Below are positions 1 to 6,737 of a DNA stretch of 17,618 nt, piece by piece. Source of the DNA: Acidobacteriota bacterium (lineage in GTDB: Bacteria > Acidobacteriota > UBA890); assembly GCA_022563115.1 (NCBI GenBank), contig JADFNY010000016.1, positions 1 to 17,618 of the forward strand, given 5' to 3'. Numbering within the stretch: position 1 is the first letter of the stretch; every line of letters starts with the position of its first letter. The translations under genes were made by a program, and so were the position numbers. The notes under the pieces were generated by a model. The model was not told the DNA's origin. It was given only the letters and a program-made list of their open reading frames with translations, and did not search any database.

Positions 1-417
1 GAGGCGTGCCAGTAGGCTCAGTTCCTTTCGAGCCGCAGCAACCGCTCCTGCTGAATCGAGGCAGAAAACTGGAGTCTGTTGTCTTCTCATCTCGATCAGA
101 GGAAGATGAGTGAGAAGTTAATGGCGCTTCTTCTCGAAGAAGTCGATCCGTGCTGTCAGGTCGCTCCGCGACGGATGCAGCTCCAGCCTGCGAGAAACGG
201 GAATCCACTTGACCCGATACGAGGAACGGGAAATGCCCTCGTTCACACCAGCCACCGATCAGCAAAGACCAGAGTCCCAAACTCGCGCCAATCCTGAAGC
301 GCACGAAGAAGCATGGCGCGATAGACGAGCTTCTTCCCGTCCTGTGCAACGCTGGCGACCCTGCGCTCGATCTCGTACACGAACGCTGAGCGAGTTACCG
401 AGCCGCAACGAAAGTGA
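1..417. other. No supportable gene; possibly decayed coding DNA
   Basis: Short open frames occur on both strands here, but none has a convincing ribosome binding site, a recognisable domain or a sensible length. Several forward-frame stretches (roughly 253-390) look protein-like but are broken by stops and would need frame changes to join up. Together with the frameshifted remnant immediately downstream, this suggests old, decayed coding sequence rather than a regulatory region. I see no RNA gene or insertion-sequence end. Confidence 0.4.
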
Positions 418-635
418 ACGACTGGTGACTCGGGAGAGAGTCTGGTTCCGCGAGGGGTCAGGCCCGTTTTTCTTAGAAGAGCCGCCCGCCAGCTCGGCGT
501 AACCCGAGCCCGGAGACCCAGGTACTGAACCTGCTCAACTGGTCGGCCCGCGTGCACCAGGCGCTCCTCCTCGGCGACCTGCACCTCAGCGAGCGGCGGA
601 TCAGGGCGCTGGCGGCCGTTGCTTGGCGAATCTGA
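418..635 (+). pseudogene. Frameshifted helix-turn-helix protein remnant
   Basis: The forward frame starting after the stop at 415-417 reads up to AARQLGVTRAR, which fits the start of a helix-turn-helix of the LGVTRARVTQ type. It then hits a stop at 526-528. The overlapping frame continues with ETQVLNLLNWSARVHQALL, then a segment containing LSERRIRAL, and stops at 633-635. Adding one base near 513 joins the two into LGVTRAR-ETQVLNLLNW and onward. That order matches the DNA-binding module of ParB/KorB-like proteins and of small HTH proteins found near recombinases. This is a recalled pattern, not a database hit. No start codon with a ribosome binding site was found, so the 5' end is probably lost too. 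A sequencing or assembly error could also cause the shift. Confidence 0.4.
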
Positions 636-777
636 AGAAGGAGCACCGCTCCAGGTCGACGGCGACGCAAGGGGCCCGGGTGGGCTGACGCGAACCTGTA
701 GCTCCGTAGTTTACGCACTCGGTGGAATGCGTTAGGTTGACGGTGACGGGATGAAGGTTCAGCGGGCACGGCAGGCA

Positions 778-1599
778 ATGACGGACGACGAAAACACCAA
801 GAAGCGCCTCGGAGACTTCGAGATCATCCGCGAGCTCGGCGAGGAGCACGTGCGCAGCGGCGCGCCGATCGTTTACACCTCGGGAGACAGTGTGTTCCAG
901 ATCGCCGCGCACGAGGCCGTCGTCCCGGTGTCGGAGCTCTACGAGATGTGTTCGATAGCCCGTGAGATGCTCACTGGCCCCGATCTCGTCGCCCGGGTCA
1001 TCGCCCGCCCGTTTGCCGGTGACGATGCCGACAGCTTTGCTCGCACGCCGCGCCGACGCGACTTCGCGCTACCTCCGCCGCGGCCGACGGCGCTCGATCT
1101 CCTGACCGACGCCGGCTACCGCACCCACGCGATCGGTAAGATCCACGACATCTTCGCGGGCCGGGGCATCAGCGGCCACGCCAAGACCGAGGACAACGCC
1201 GACGGGGTCGCCAAGACCATCGAGGCGCTCGACGAAGGCGCCGGCGACCTGATCTTCACCAACCTCGTCGACTTTGACTCCGTGTACGGGCACCGCCGCG
1301 ACATCGAAGGCTACGCGGCTGCGCTGGCCTCGTTCGACGAGCTGCTACCCGACCTGCTGTCGGCGCTGCGGCCGCGTGACTGCCTGATGATGACCGCCGA
1401 TCACGGCAACGATCCCGGCTTTCGGGGCACTGACCATACCCGTGAGCGCGTTCCGTTGCTCGTCTTCTCGCAGCGCACGGAGCCCCACGATCTGGGAACG
1501 AGAACCACCTTCGCGGACCTCGGGCAGACGGTATTAGATAACTTCGGATTGCGGGCTGAGGGGCCGGGAACGTCGTTTCTGGCGCAGATCAGCGACTGA
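778..1599 (+). CDS. Chimeric ORF: Ser/Thr kinase start fused to truncated phosphopentomutase
   Basis: The body of this 273-residue frame is DeoB, a metalloenzyme of the alkaline phosphatase superfamily that interconverts ribose 1- and 5-phosphate in nucleoside salvage. Recognisable blocks are GEEHVRSGAPIVYTS (21-35), VFQIAAHE (39-46), HAIGKIHDIFAGRGIS (117-132), NLVDFD..YGH (162-172), MTADHG (205-210) and TDHTRERVPLL (218-228). The spacing of D167, H172, D208, H209 and H220 matches the C-terminal metal ligands known from Bacillus phosphopentomutase. The first ~135 DeoB residues are absent, including the N-terminal Asp ligand and the Thr nucleophile, so mutase activity is not expected. In their place residues 11-21 read LGDFEIIRELG, the usual opening of PknB-type kinases just before the glycine loop. 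The in-frame ATG at 778 is preferred over 751 because the kinase-like start fits it; neither has a strong Shine-Dalgarno. It could be a real fusion pseudogene or an assembly misjoin. Confidence 0.75.
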   Translation: MTDDENTKKRLGDFEIIRELGEEHVRSGAPIVYTSGDSVFQIAAHEAVVPVSELYEMCSIAREMLTGPDLVARVIARPFAGDDADSFARTPRRRDFALPPPRPTALDLLTDAGYRTHAIGKIHDIFAGRGISGHAKTEDNADGVAKTIEALDEGAGDLIFTNLVDFDSVYGHRRDIEGYAAALASFDELLPDLLSALRPRDCLMMTADHGNDPGFRGTDHTRERVPLLVFSQRTEPHDLGTRTTFADLGQTVLDNFGLRAEGPGTSFLAQISD

Positions 1600-1783
1600 C
1601 GCGGTCCCACCCCCTGGCGGCCGCCGACGCGTCCCAATACCTCCGGCATCCGCTCGATCACCGTCCTCTTTCCCCTCTTCATCACGGGATCCTCGCCGAG
1701 GTACACGTCGAACAGCACCCAACAAGTTCGGGCTAACGGCGGCCAAGCAAGCGAGCGCGAGACTCACTGCAAACAGGCCGCCG

Positions 1784-1826
1784 GGTGGCGCTGCCGAATT
1801 CTCCGATGGGAGAACCGGCAGCCACC
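1784..1826. repeat. Imperfect inverted repeat downstream of the 1872-2468 lipoprotein
   Basis: The left arm beginning GGTGGCGCTGCCG pairs imperfectly with the right arm ending CCGGCAGCCACC, around a short GATG loop. It lies just beyond the perfect hairpin at 1832-1859, on the 3' side of the minus-strand lipoprotein gene. It may act as a second, weaker transcription stop or an mRNA-stabilising structure. The rest of 1600-1783 shows no gene I can support. Confidence 0.4.
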
Positions 1827-1831
1827 CTACG

Positions 1832-1859
1832 CTGGGCGCTGAGTCGTCTCAGCGCCCAG
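1832..1859 (-). terminator. Perfect 12-bp hairpin after lipoprotein gene
   Basis: CTGGGCGCTGAG and CTCAGCGCCCAG form a perfect 12-bp stem with the four-base loop TCGT. It begins 12 bases beyond the stop codon of the minus-strand lipoprotein gene ending at 1872. The position and strength fit a transcription terminator for that gene. No U-run follows on the minus strand, so it is not a classical intrinsic terminator. It could also stabilise the 3' end of the transcript. Confidence 0.6.
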
Positions 1860-1871
1860 AGCCCGGTGTCT

Positions 1872-2468
1872 CTAGCTGGCGTGCGTGACGAGGATTGTAC
1901 TGTTGAAGTCGCCACTTCCAGTGCAGGCTTGCTTCTTGCCACCTTTGGTGTCGAACTTCATCTCCCACGAAATGAGAGCGATGGTTGCGGGGGTATCGTC
2001 GGAGGGGAGCCACTCACCGTCGATGTTCCCGAACATTTGCAGATGATAACTAATCGCAGTCCCATCCTTACCCAAGGCGCTGAAGAAGTAGCTGGCTACC
2101 GCGTTGCTGGTGTTCTTTTTCTCAAGCTTGATGGCCAGCGCGCCGTCGTCACTGGACCCACTGAAGCAGGCCGACCCATTGGTGATGATCTCGTCGTCAT
2201 TGAAGAAGCTCAGATTCAGTGGCACCCCAAGAGCAACGACCTGCGTACTGCTTAGCTTGGTGGGATTGCTTATGTAGCTCTCCCCTGCCGGGCTGTCCAC
2301 GTCGCCGGTAACGGACACATTGAAGGTGACCGATGCCGGTTTCGCTTCTGCCGTTAGCGTGGCGAAACCATCGAGCGCAGGCGACGTCGGGGTAACGGTG
2401 TCGCCGCTACAGGCTAGGCATAGGGCTAGCAGGCCCAGCGTGAACATTCGAAGTGCTGCGTGGCGCAT
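1872..2468 (-). CDS. Small exported lipoprotein, unknown function
   Basis: This 198-residue protein starts at the ATG at 2468, which has a strong AAGGAGG five bases upstream. An in-frame ATG ten codons earlier lacks this and is rejected. The N-terminus MRHAALRMFTLGLLALCLAC is a lipoprotein signal peptide with lipobox LCLAC, so the mature protein should be lipid-anchored at Cys20, followed by SGD. The mature part begins with a flexible TVTPTSPALDGFATLTAEAKP segment and continues as a beta-rich domain with two later cysteines (in SACFSG and KQACTG) that could form a disulfide. I recognise no family. Its leader (C-x-GD-x-x-x-SPT/TPT-x-P-x-L-x-G-x-A-x-LT-x-EAK) closely resembles that of the lipoprotein at 5964-6737. 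It lies 95 bases after the sigma factor gene on the same strand and may share its transcript or its control. Confidence 0.8.
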   Translation of the reverse strand: MRHAALRMFTLGLLALCLACSGDTVTPTSPALDGFATLTAEAKPASVTFNVSVTGDVDSPAGESYISNPTKLSSTQVVALGVPLNLSFFNDDEIITNGSACFSGSSDDGALAIKLEKKNTSNAVASYFFSALGKDGTAISYHLQMFGNIDGEWLPSDDTPATIALISWEMKFDTKGGKKQACTGSGDFNSTILVTHAS

Positions 2469-2556
2469 GGCGTCCTCCTTGGTTGTGATCCCTCTCACCT
2501 ATGTATGCGCCGTTTACGGGAAAACTCATCGCCGAACGAGATCATCCCGTCTTTCT

Positions 2557-2614
2557 TGGCGGGCTAACCGCCAGCGATGGGCGCGCCGGACGCCGCGCCA
2601 CTGCCGTCCGGCGC
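2557..2614 (-). repeat. Inverted repeats at the 3' end of the sigma factor gene
   Basis: GCGCCGGACG (2583-2592) and CGTCCGGCGC (2605-2614) are perfect inverted repeats around a 12-base loop, inside the last codons of the sigma factor gene. A second small stem, TGGCGG/CCGCCA (2557-2562 and 2568-2573), spans the stop codon. On the minus strand it is followed by an A/G-rich stretch, not a U-run. These may attenuate read-through into the lipoprotein gene. They could also be chance structure in GC-rich DNA. Confidence 0.35.
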
Positions 2615-3199
2615 GTCCGGGAGTCGGGTCATTTCCTGCCGCAACCAGGCCCGGGCACGTCGCCACAGGCGGCTGACCCGGCTGGGCGAAATACCCAGCG
2701 CGTTTGCCGTCTCTTCGAGTGTCAGGCCGGCGAAGTAACGGAGCGCGACGACCTTGCCCATCTCGGGGTCCCGCGCTTCCAGCCGGCTGAGCGCCTCATC
2801 GAGCGCCAGCAGCTCTTCGGCCCTGGGCTCGATGCCGGCGATCGCGTCCTCATCCAGCGTCACCCTGTCCAGGCCGCCCCCACGCTTGATCCGTGCGTGG
2901 CGGCGGGCCCGCTCGATCAGGATGCGCCGCATCGCCTCCGCGGCGGCGGCGAAGAAGTGGGCGCGGTTTTCCCAGCGCGGGTTCTCGTCGCCCAGCAAGC
3001 GGAGATAGGTTTCGTGCACTAGAGCCGTGGTCTGCAGCGTATGCCCCGTTTTCTCTCGCGCCATACGGGCACCGGCCAGGCGCTTGAGCCGGGAGTAGAC
3101 CAACGGGATGAGCTCCTCTTCGGCGGTTTTGTCTCCGGCGCTGATCGCCTCGAGGATCTGGGTCACGTCGTGCGGCGGGGGCTCGATGTTCTCGGTCAT
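2564..3199 (-). CDS. ECF-like RNA polymerase sigma factor (TIGR02999/Sigma70_ECF type)
   Basis: This 211-residue protein carries sigma-70 region 2 at about residues 12-100, with LVHETYLRLLG at 60-70 and HFFAAAAEAMRRILIERARR at 81-100. Region 4 lies at about 133-187, with the helix-turn-helix LTLEETANALGISPSRVSRL at 159-178. The block around HFFAAAAEAMRRILIERAR is characteristic of the TIGR02999 (Sig-70_X6) family, common in Acidobacteria and Planctomycetes and often linked to Ser/Thr kinases. It should direct core RNA polymerase to a specific promoter set in the cytoplasm. Its ATG overlaps the stop of the upstream regulator gene as ATGA, which implies translational coupling. No anti-sigma factor gene lies beside it. 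The C-terminal ~20 residues, rich in Gly, Ala and Pro, look disordered. Confidence 0.9.
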   Translation of the reverse strand: MTENIEPPPHDVTQILEAISAGDKTAEEELIPLVYSRLKRLAGARMAREKTGHTLQTTALVHETYLRLLGDENPRWENRAHFFAAAAEAMRRILIERARRHARIKRGGGLDRVTLDEDAIAGIEPRAEELLALDEALSRLEARDPEMGKVVALRYFAGLTLEETANALGISPSRVSRLWRRARAWLRQEMTRLPDAPDGSGAASGAPIAGG

Positions 3200-5655
3200 G
3201 AGGACGGCGACGGCACGGCGGCGGGTTCCTCCAGCGCCTGAAGTTGGCGCAGGAGCCAGACGTCAGGATCGGCGTACGTCAGCAGCTCCCGGAGCTCGTT
3301 CTCGATCTGCAGAGCCTCCGATACGCGCCCCAGCTTCCGGTAGAGCTGGGCCAACTGCCACCGGACATTCATCCAAGCCGGCTGCGCGAAGGTGCCGAGC
3401 CTGCCCTCTTCAAGAACCGGGTAGGTGCGGCTCCGCTGGCGCCCGGCGTCCTCGAGCGTCCTCCGTGCTCCCTCGTCGTCTCCTTTTTCTACCAAGATGC
3501 GGGCCAGAGCTCCGGCTCCGGCGAAATAAACTCGATCGCCCACGGGTCGAAGCACGCCGACGGCGTCGCGCAGCGCTGAAATCTCCACGTCGTCGGGACG
3601 ATCTTCCGCGAGAGCCAGCTCGCTCCGTGCGATGACGAGATGCGGAGTATTTCTGGTTCGAGCGACAGGGCCGGCGAGCGACCATCGCGCCTCGATGTCG
3701 GCGACAAGCTCCCGCGCCTCGGGCAAACGAGCTGCCCGAGCCAGCTGGATGGCAAGCCAGGCCAGATCCTGGAATCTCGGGCTTCTGGGTAATACGACGT
3801 CGTCACCCGGGTTCTGTTCGCCGTTTCTCGCGATCGCCACCAGGAGCAACTGGGTATCGCGCCTGCTGCCACTCACGTGCCGCCGGAACGTTTCCTCGGC
3901 CGCCTCGAGCCTGCCCAAAGCTACATAGAAGCCGCCGGCGAACTGTGCGAGCGCACCCCGCGACCTTTCGCTTCCCGTTGCCGACTCCAGCGTCTGCAGT
4001 TGACGGTCTACCTCGTCCAGGACCCCTCCTACATCGCCTCGGCGCCAGCGCTCTTGGACGGCACGGAATCTCAACCACTCGACCCGGACGTGCTCCAAGC
4101 CCTCTTCCGTGGCGAGTTCCAAGGCGCGCTGAATGTAGGGTGCGGCGTCCTCGGGCCGGTTCGCATAAATCGCCAGAGCCTGTGCGGCTTTGTAGTGCGC
4201 GTTAAAGTTGTTGGGGCTCAGCGCTGCCCTTTGCACGGCGTAGGGAACCGCTTCTTCGAAGCGAAGCGTCCACCTACTGAGAATGGTTTCCATATTGCTG
4301 TTCGCCCAATAATGATCGGGGTCGATCCTCAGGAGCGCCTGGTTGTTTGCAATTGTTTCGTCGAGTTGGCCCAGAAAATTAAAATTGGCCGCCCGGATGA
4401 AGAATCTTTCCACCTCGGTGCTGTTATCGGCGAGCTCCGCGGCGCGTTGGGCGTAGCGTAATTGTTCGGGTGTCCCGGGCTCCGAATTGTACGCGAGGTG
4501 GATGTACGCGGAAGCGAACTCCGGGTCGAGGGCGATCGCCTGCTGCAGCAGCTCGGTGGCCGGGCGCCGGTCCTGCCCGCTGACCATGATGAGATTCGCC
4601 TGCGTGTAGAGCTGCAAGGCCCGCAACGAGGGCGTGGTGACCTGCGCCAGCTCCTCATCGCTCTGCCTGATGAGGGAAAGTTCTTCGCCCAGGATCTCCC
4701 GGAGCCGGTTGGAAAATCGGCGCATCGCCGGCAACACCTCTTCTTGCCCCTGGGCCTCCTCGCTCCAGCTGGCGGCGGTACCCCCCCCCGTCGGGTCCAG
4801 CAGCTCGGCGCTCAATAAATAAGTTGCACCCAACTTCTCGACCCGGCCCGTCACCAGCGCACGGATTCCGCCGTCGCGCAAGCAGATCTCCCGTCCGACG
4901 GCAGCATCCACCAGCGTGTCCGGAGGCTGTCTCATCAGCCGCAGCGTGTCTTGGACCCGCTCCGGGGGAACGACGTTGACGAAGCGCGAATTGCTGAGTT
5001 CGCGGCCGAGGGCGGCCTCCAAGGTGCCGTCGAAGATCGCTTCTCCGGTGCGGTTCTCGAAGGCGGCAATCAACACCCAGTCCCGTTCGTCGAAGGCGAG
5101 GACTGCCTCTGACCCCGCGGCGCCAGCGACGCCGTTGCTCCCCGACGATTCCAGACCTTCTCGAGAAGCCCAGGACCACAGCAGGAAGGTGGTGACGACG
5201 AGTACGGCTGCGGCGGTCGCCCCCAGGCCGATCAGACGGTATCGGTGGCCGGGGGACGGCCGGCCCGGCACCGTTTCGCCACCCAGGATCGCCGGCTCCA
5301 CCGACACCGGGGCGATGAACCGGTAGCCGCGACGATGGACGGTTTGGAGGTAGGTTGGCTGTTGGGGATCATCCTCGAGGGCCTGGCGGAGAATCTTGAT
5401 CGCGTCGGCAAGGGAAGTCTCCGCCACCACCGTGTCGGGCCAGACCGCATCGAGCAGCTCTTGCTTGGACACCACCTCTCCCGACCGTGCCAACAGATGT
5501 TCCAACACCCGCAGCACCCGAGGCGGCAGAGCACACTCCGCCCCGTTCGAGCTCAAGACGCCGTTGCTGCGATCGAACCGGTAGGGGCCGAACGCGAAGG
5601 TTCCCTGGGGTGCACCAGGGGTCGTCTCCACGAATGAAGCCTTCTGATCCTGCAT
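3196..5655 (-). CDS. CadC-like membrane regulator: winged helix, TM segment and TPR repeats
   Basis: This 819-residue protein has an OmpR/PhoB-type winged helix at about residues 20-117, with FAFGPYRFDRSNGVL, the LPPRVLRVLEHLL helix and the YLQTVHRRGYRFIAPV wing. A Pro-rich linker leads to one predicted membrane segment at about 141-163. A presumably periplasmic part follows: residues ~193-330 (IAAFENRTGEAIFDGTLEAA) resemble the TolB/FlgO-like region common in such regulators, and ~340-810 is a long helical TPR array, e.g. ATELLQQAIALDPEFASAYI. The layout is that of CadC/ToxR-type one-component sensors, which bind DNA from the membrane. ATG 5655 has GGAG six bases upstream. It is the first gene of a unit with the sigma factor, which overlaps its stop. 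Four 11-bp-spaced repeats lie just upstream and may be its own operator. The signal it senses is unknown. Confidence 0.85.
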   Translation of the reverse strand: MQDQKASFVETTPGAPQGTFAFGPYRFDRSNGVLSSNGAECALPPRVLRVLEHLLARSGEVVSKQELLDAVWPDTVVAETSLADAIKILRQALEDDPQQPTYLQTVHRRGYRFIAPVSVEPAILGGETVPGRPSPGHRYRLIGLGATAAAVLVVTTFLLWSWASREGLESSGSNGVAGAAGSEAVLAFDERDWVLIAAFENRTGEAIFDGTLEAALGRELSNSRFVNVVPPERVQDTLRLMRQPPDTLVDAAVGREICLRDGGIRALVTGRVEKLGATYLLSAELLDPTGGGTAASWSEEAQGQEEVLPAMRRFSNRLREILGEELSLIRQSDEELAQVTTPSLRALQLYTQANLIMVSGQDRRPATELLQQAIALDPEFASAYIHLAYNSEPGTPEQLRYAQRAAELADNSTEVERFFIRAANFNFLGQLDETIANNQALLRIDPDHYWANSNMETILSRWTLRFEEAVPYAVQRAALSPNNFNAHYKAAQALAIYANRPEDAAPYIQRALELATEEGLEHVRVEWLRFRAVQERWRRGDVGGVLDEVDRQLQTLESATGSERSRGALAQFAGGFYVALGRLEAAEETFRRHVSGSRRDTQLLLVAIARNGEQNPGDDVVLPRSPRFQDLAWLAIQLARAARLPEARELVADIEARWSLAGPVARTRNTPHLVIARSELALAEDRPDDVEISALRDAVGVLRPVGDRVYFAGAGALARILVEKGDDEGARRTLEDAGRQRSRTYPVLEEGRLGTFAQPAWMNVRWQLAQLYRKLGRVSEALQIENELRELLTYADPDVWLLRQLQALEEPAAVPSPSS

Positions 5656-5700
5656 CCGGCACTCCAGGTCACGCTCGGCTAACGCCGGTACTCATAACTT

Positions 5701-5741
5701 CTTCACGGAAGCTTCAAGGGTTCTTCAAGGATCCTTCAAGA
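5701..5741. promoter_or_regulatory. Four direct repeats at exact 11-bp spacing, candidate winged-helix operator
   Basis: CTTCACGG (5701), CTTCAAGG (5712), CTTCAAGG (5723) and CTTCAAGA (5734) start exactly 11 bp apart. OmpR/PhoB-family winged-helix proteins bind tandem direct repeats with 11-bp spacing, one per helical turn. The gene starting 46 bp away on the minus strand encodes such a protein. Autoregulation, and possibly control of the divergent lipoprotein 223 bp away, is the natural inference. I see no confident -10/-35 pair. Confidence 0.6.
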
Positions 5742-5897
5742 CTTCCGCCCCGGCCGCCTACACCCTGTCGTGGGTCGAGGGGACCTTTTTTCGGGGACGC
5801 ACTGGCCAGAACCCTAGCAACGCCCCTCGTTGGGCTCAAGAGGCCGGGAGGGTGGAAGAAGAGCGACATCCGGTGCGCTTCCAGAATCAGCACCAAA

Positions 5898-5941
5898 GAC
5901 GGAATCATGCACCGTTCCGTCAAAGTGCAGGGCAATCCTGC
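5898..5941 (+). promoter_or_regulatory. Inverted repeats in the leader of the 5964 lipoprotein gene
   Basis: GACGGAA (5898-5904) and TTCCGTC (5915-5921) form a perfect 7-bp inverted repeat. A second small stem, GCAGG/CCTGC (5927-5931 and 5937-5941), follows it. The ribosome binding site AAGGAGG lies at 5949-5955 and the ATG at 5964. The first element could be a dimer-binding operator or an mRNA hairpin; the second probably folds in the leader. The rest of 5742-5897 shows nothing I can name. Confidence 0.35.
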
Positions 5942-5963
5942 CCAACACAAGGAGGTTGGTCCC

Positions 5964-6737
5964 ATGAGTTACCGCAGAGTGTCTCAAATCGCTCTGGTTG
6001 TTCTGACCGGCGTGCTTATCGCCTGTGGCGGCGATCAGGCCGTCAGCCCTACGCAGCCTGATCTGGGCGGCCTGGCTAGCCTCACCGGCGAAGCCAAAGG
6101 GGGCAAGGGCGGTGGCGGAGGCGGGGGCAGCTCGCTCTCCACTTGCGATACCTTCGCTTCTGCTCCTACAGATCCTACAGGTGTTAAAGGCGATGGGGGC
6201 GGCGACAGTTACTGTGACGGCGTTGACCGTGTCAAGTCCGCAATCGGGAGAAAAGGGGCTCACAGCCTCGATACCAACAGGTCGACACGGGTGCTGGAGT
6301 TTGACTTCAGTGGCACCTGCGTCCCCAAGGACGGCACCAGCTGTACGCGGCCCGCTGGATTCACCGGCGCCAACGGCGATCAGTTGTCTACAAAGGTGAG
6401 CATGGGAGTCTGGCTCGTGGACGGGCCCGGGAACCTCAAGGAGATGACTTTCGGCGAAACGATCGATGACGGTGTGACCATAAATATCCGCTCCAACTGG
6501 AACGGAACGAAACATGGACTGCAGTTGCACTTTGGTTACGGTGGAACTCCCGGTCTTTGCACGTCAAACGGCGATAGGCTAAACGTGACACGTGTGAGTG
6601 AAACGGAGTGGCGGTTCGACAACGTTGGCGCCAACGGAGCCTGCTTGACCGAAATCGTGAACAACGATTGGGCCAATCCCGTAGGACACGGCGTCTATTC
6701 CATGCCGCTCAGTTTTATTGTGACAGTTAAGCCGTAG
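5964..6737 (+). CDS. Exported lipoprotein with Gly-rich linker, unknown function
   Basis: This 257-residue protein starts at ATG 5964, eight bases after a strong AAGGAGG; longer in-frame starts upstream have no such site. The N-terminus MSYRRVSQIALVVLTGVLIAC is a lipoprotein signal with lipobox LIAC, followed by GGD. Next come a leader like that of the lipoprotein at 1872-2468 (AVSPTQPDLGGLASLTGEAK) and a run of about seven glycines, then a ~200-residue beta-rich domain with about six cysteines, some probably in disulfides. Late blocks LQLHFGYGG, WRFDNVGANGAC and LSFIVTVKP line up in order with LQMFGNIDG, WEMKFDTKGGKKQAC and STILVTHAS of the other lipoprotein, which suggests distant paralogy. 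No family is recognised. It is divergent from the regulator gene and is a plausible target. Its stop directly abuts the stop of the convergent epimerase gene. Confidence 0.8.
   Translation: MSYRRVSQIALVVLTGVLIACGGDQAVSPTQPDLGGLASLTGEAKGGKGGGGGGGSSLSTCDTFASAPTDPTGVKGDGGGDSYCDGVDRVKSAIGRKGAHSLDTNRSTRVLEFDFSGTCVPKDGTSCTRPAGFTGANGDQLSTKVSMGVWLVDGPGNLKEMTFGETIDDGVTINIRSNWNGTKHGLQLHFGYGGTPGLCTSNGDRLNVTRVSETEWRFDNVGANGACLTEIVNNDWANPVGHGVYSMPLSFIVTVKP

Noticed and set aside
243..584. Minus-strand frame of 113 codons near the window start
   Set aside because: It looks partly protein-like, but the plus strand over 440-584 gives a more convincing, though frameshifted, helix-turn-helix pattern.
1401..1718. 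Minus-strand frame of 105 codons overlapping the DeoB remnant
   Set aside because: More than half lies antisense to recognisable DeoB sequence, and the remainder shows no domain or ribosome binding site.
1715..1740. CAACAAGTT...GCTAAC as an integron attC site
   Set aside because: The paired R/L boxes and palindromic architecture are absent; there is no integrase or cassette context.
5487..5963. A longer start for the 5964 lipoprotein
   Set aside because: The extension has no family-like sequence and no ribosome binding site. It would also place the lipoprotein signal peptide internally and cover the control region.
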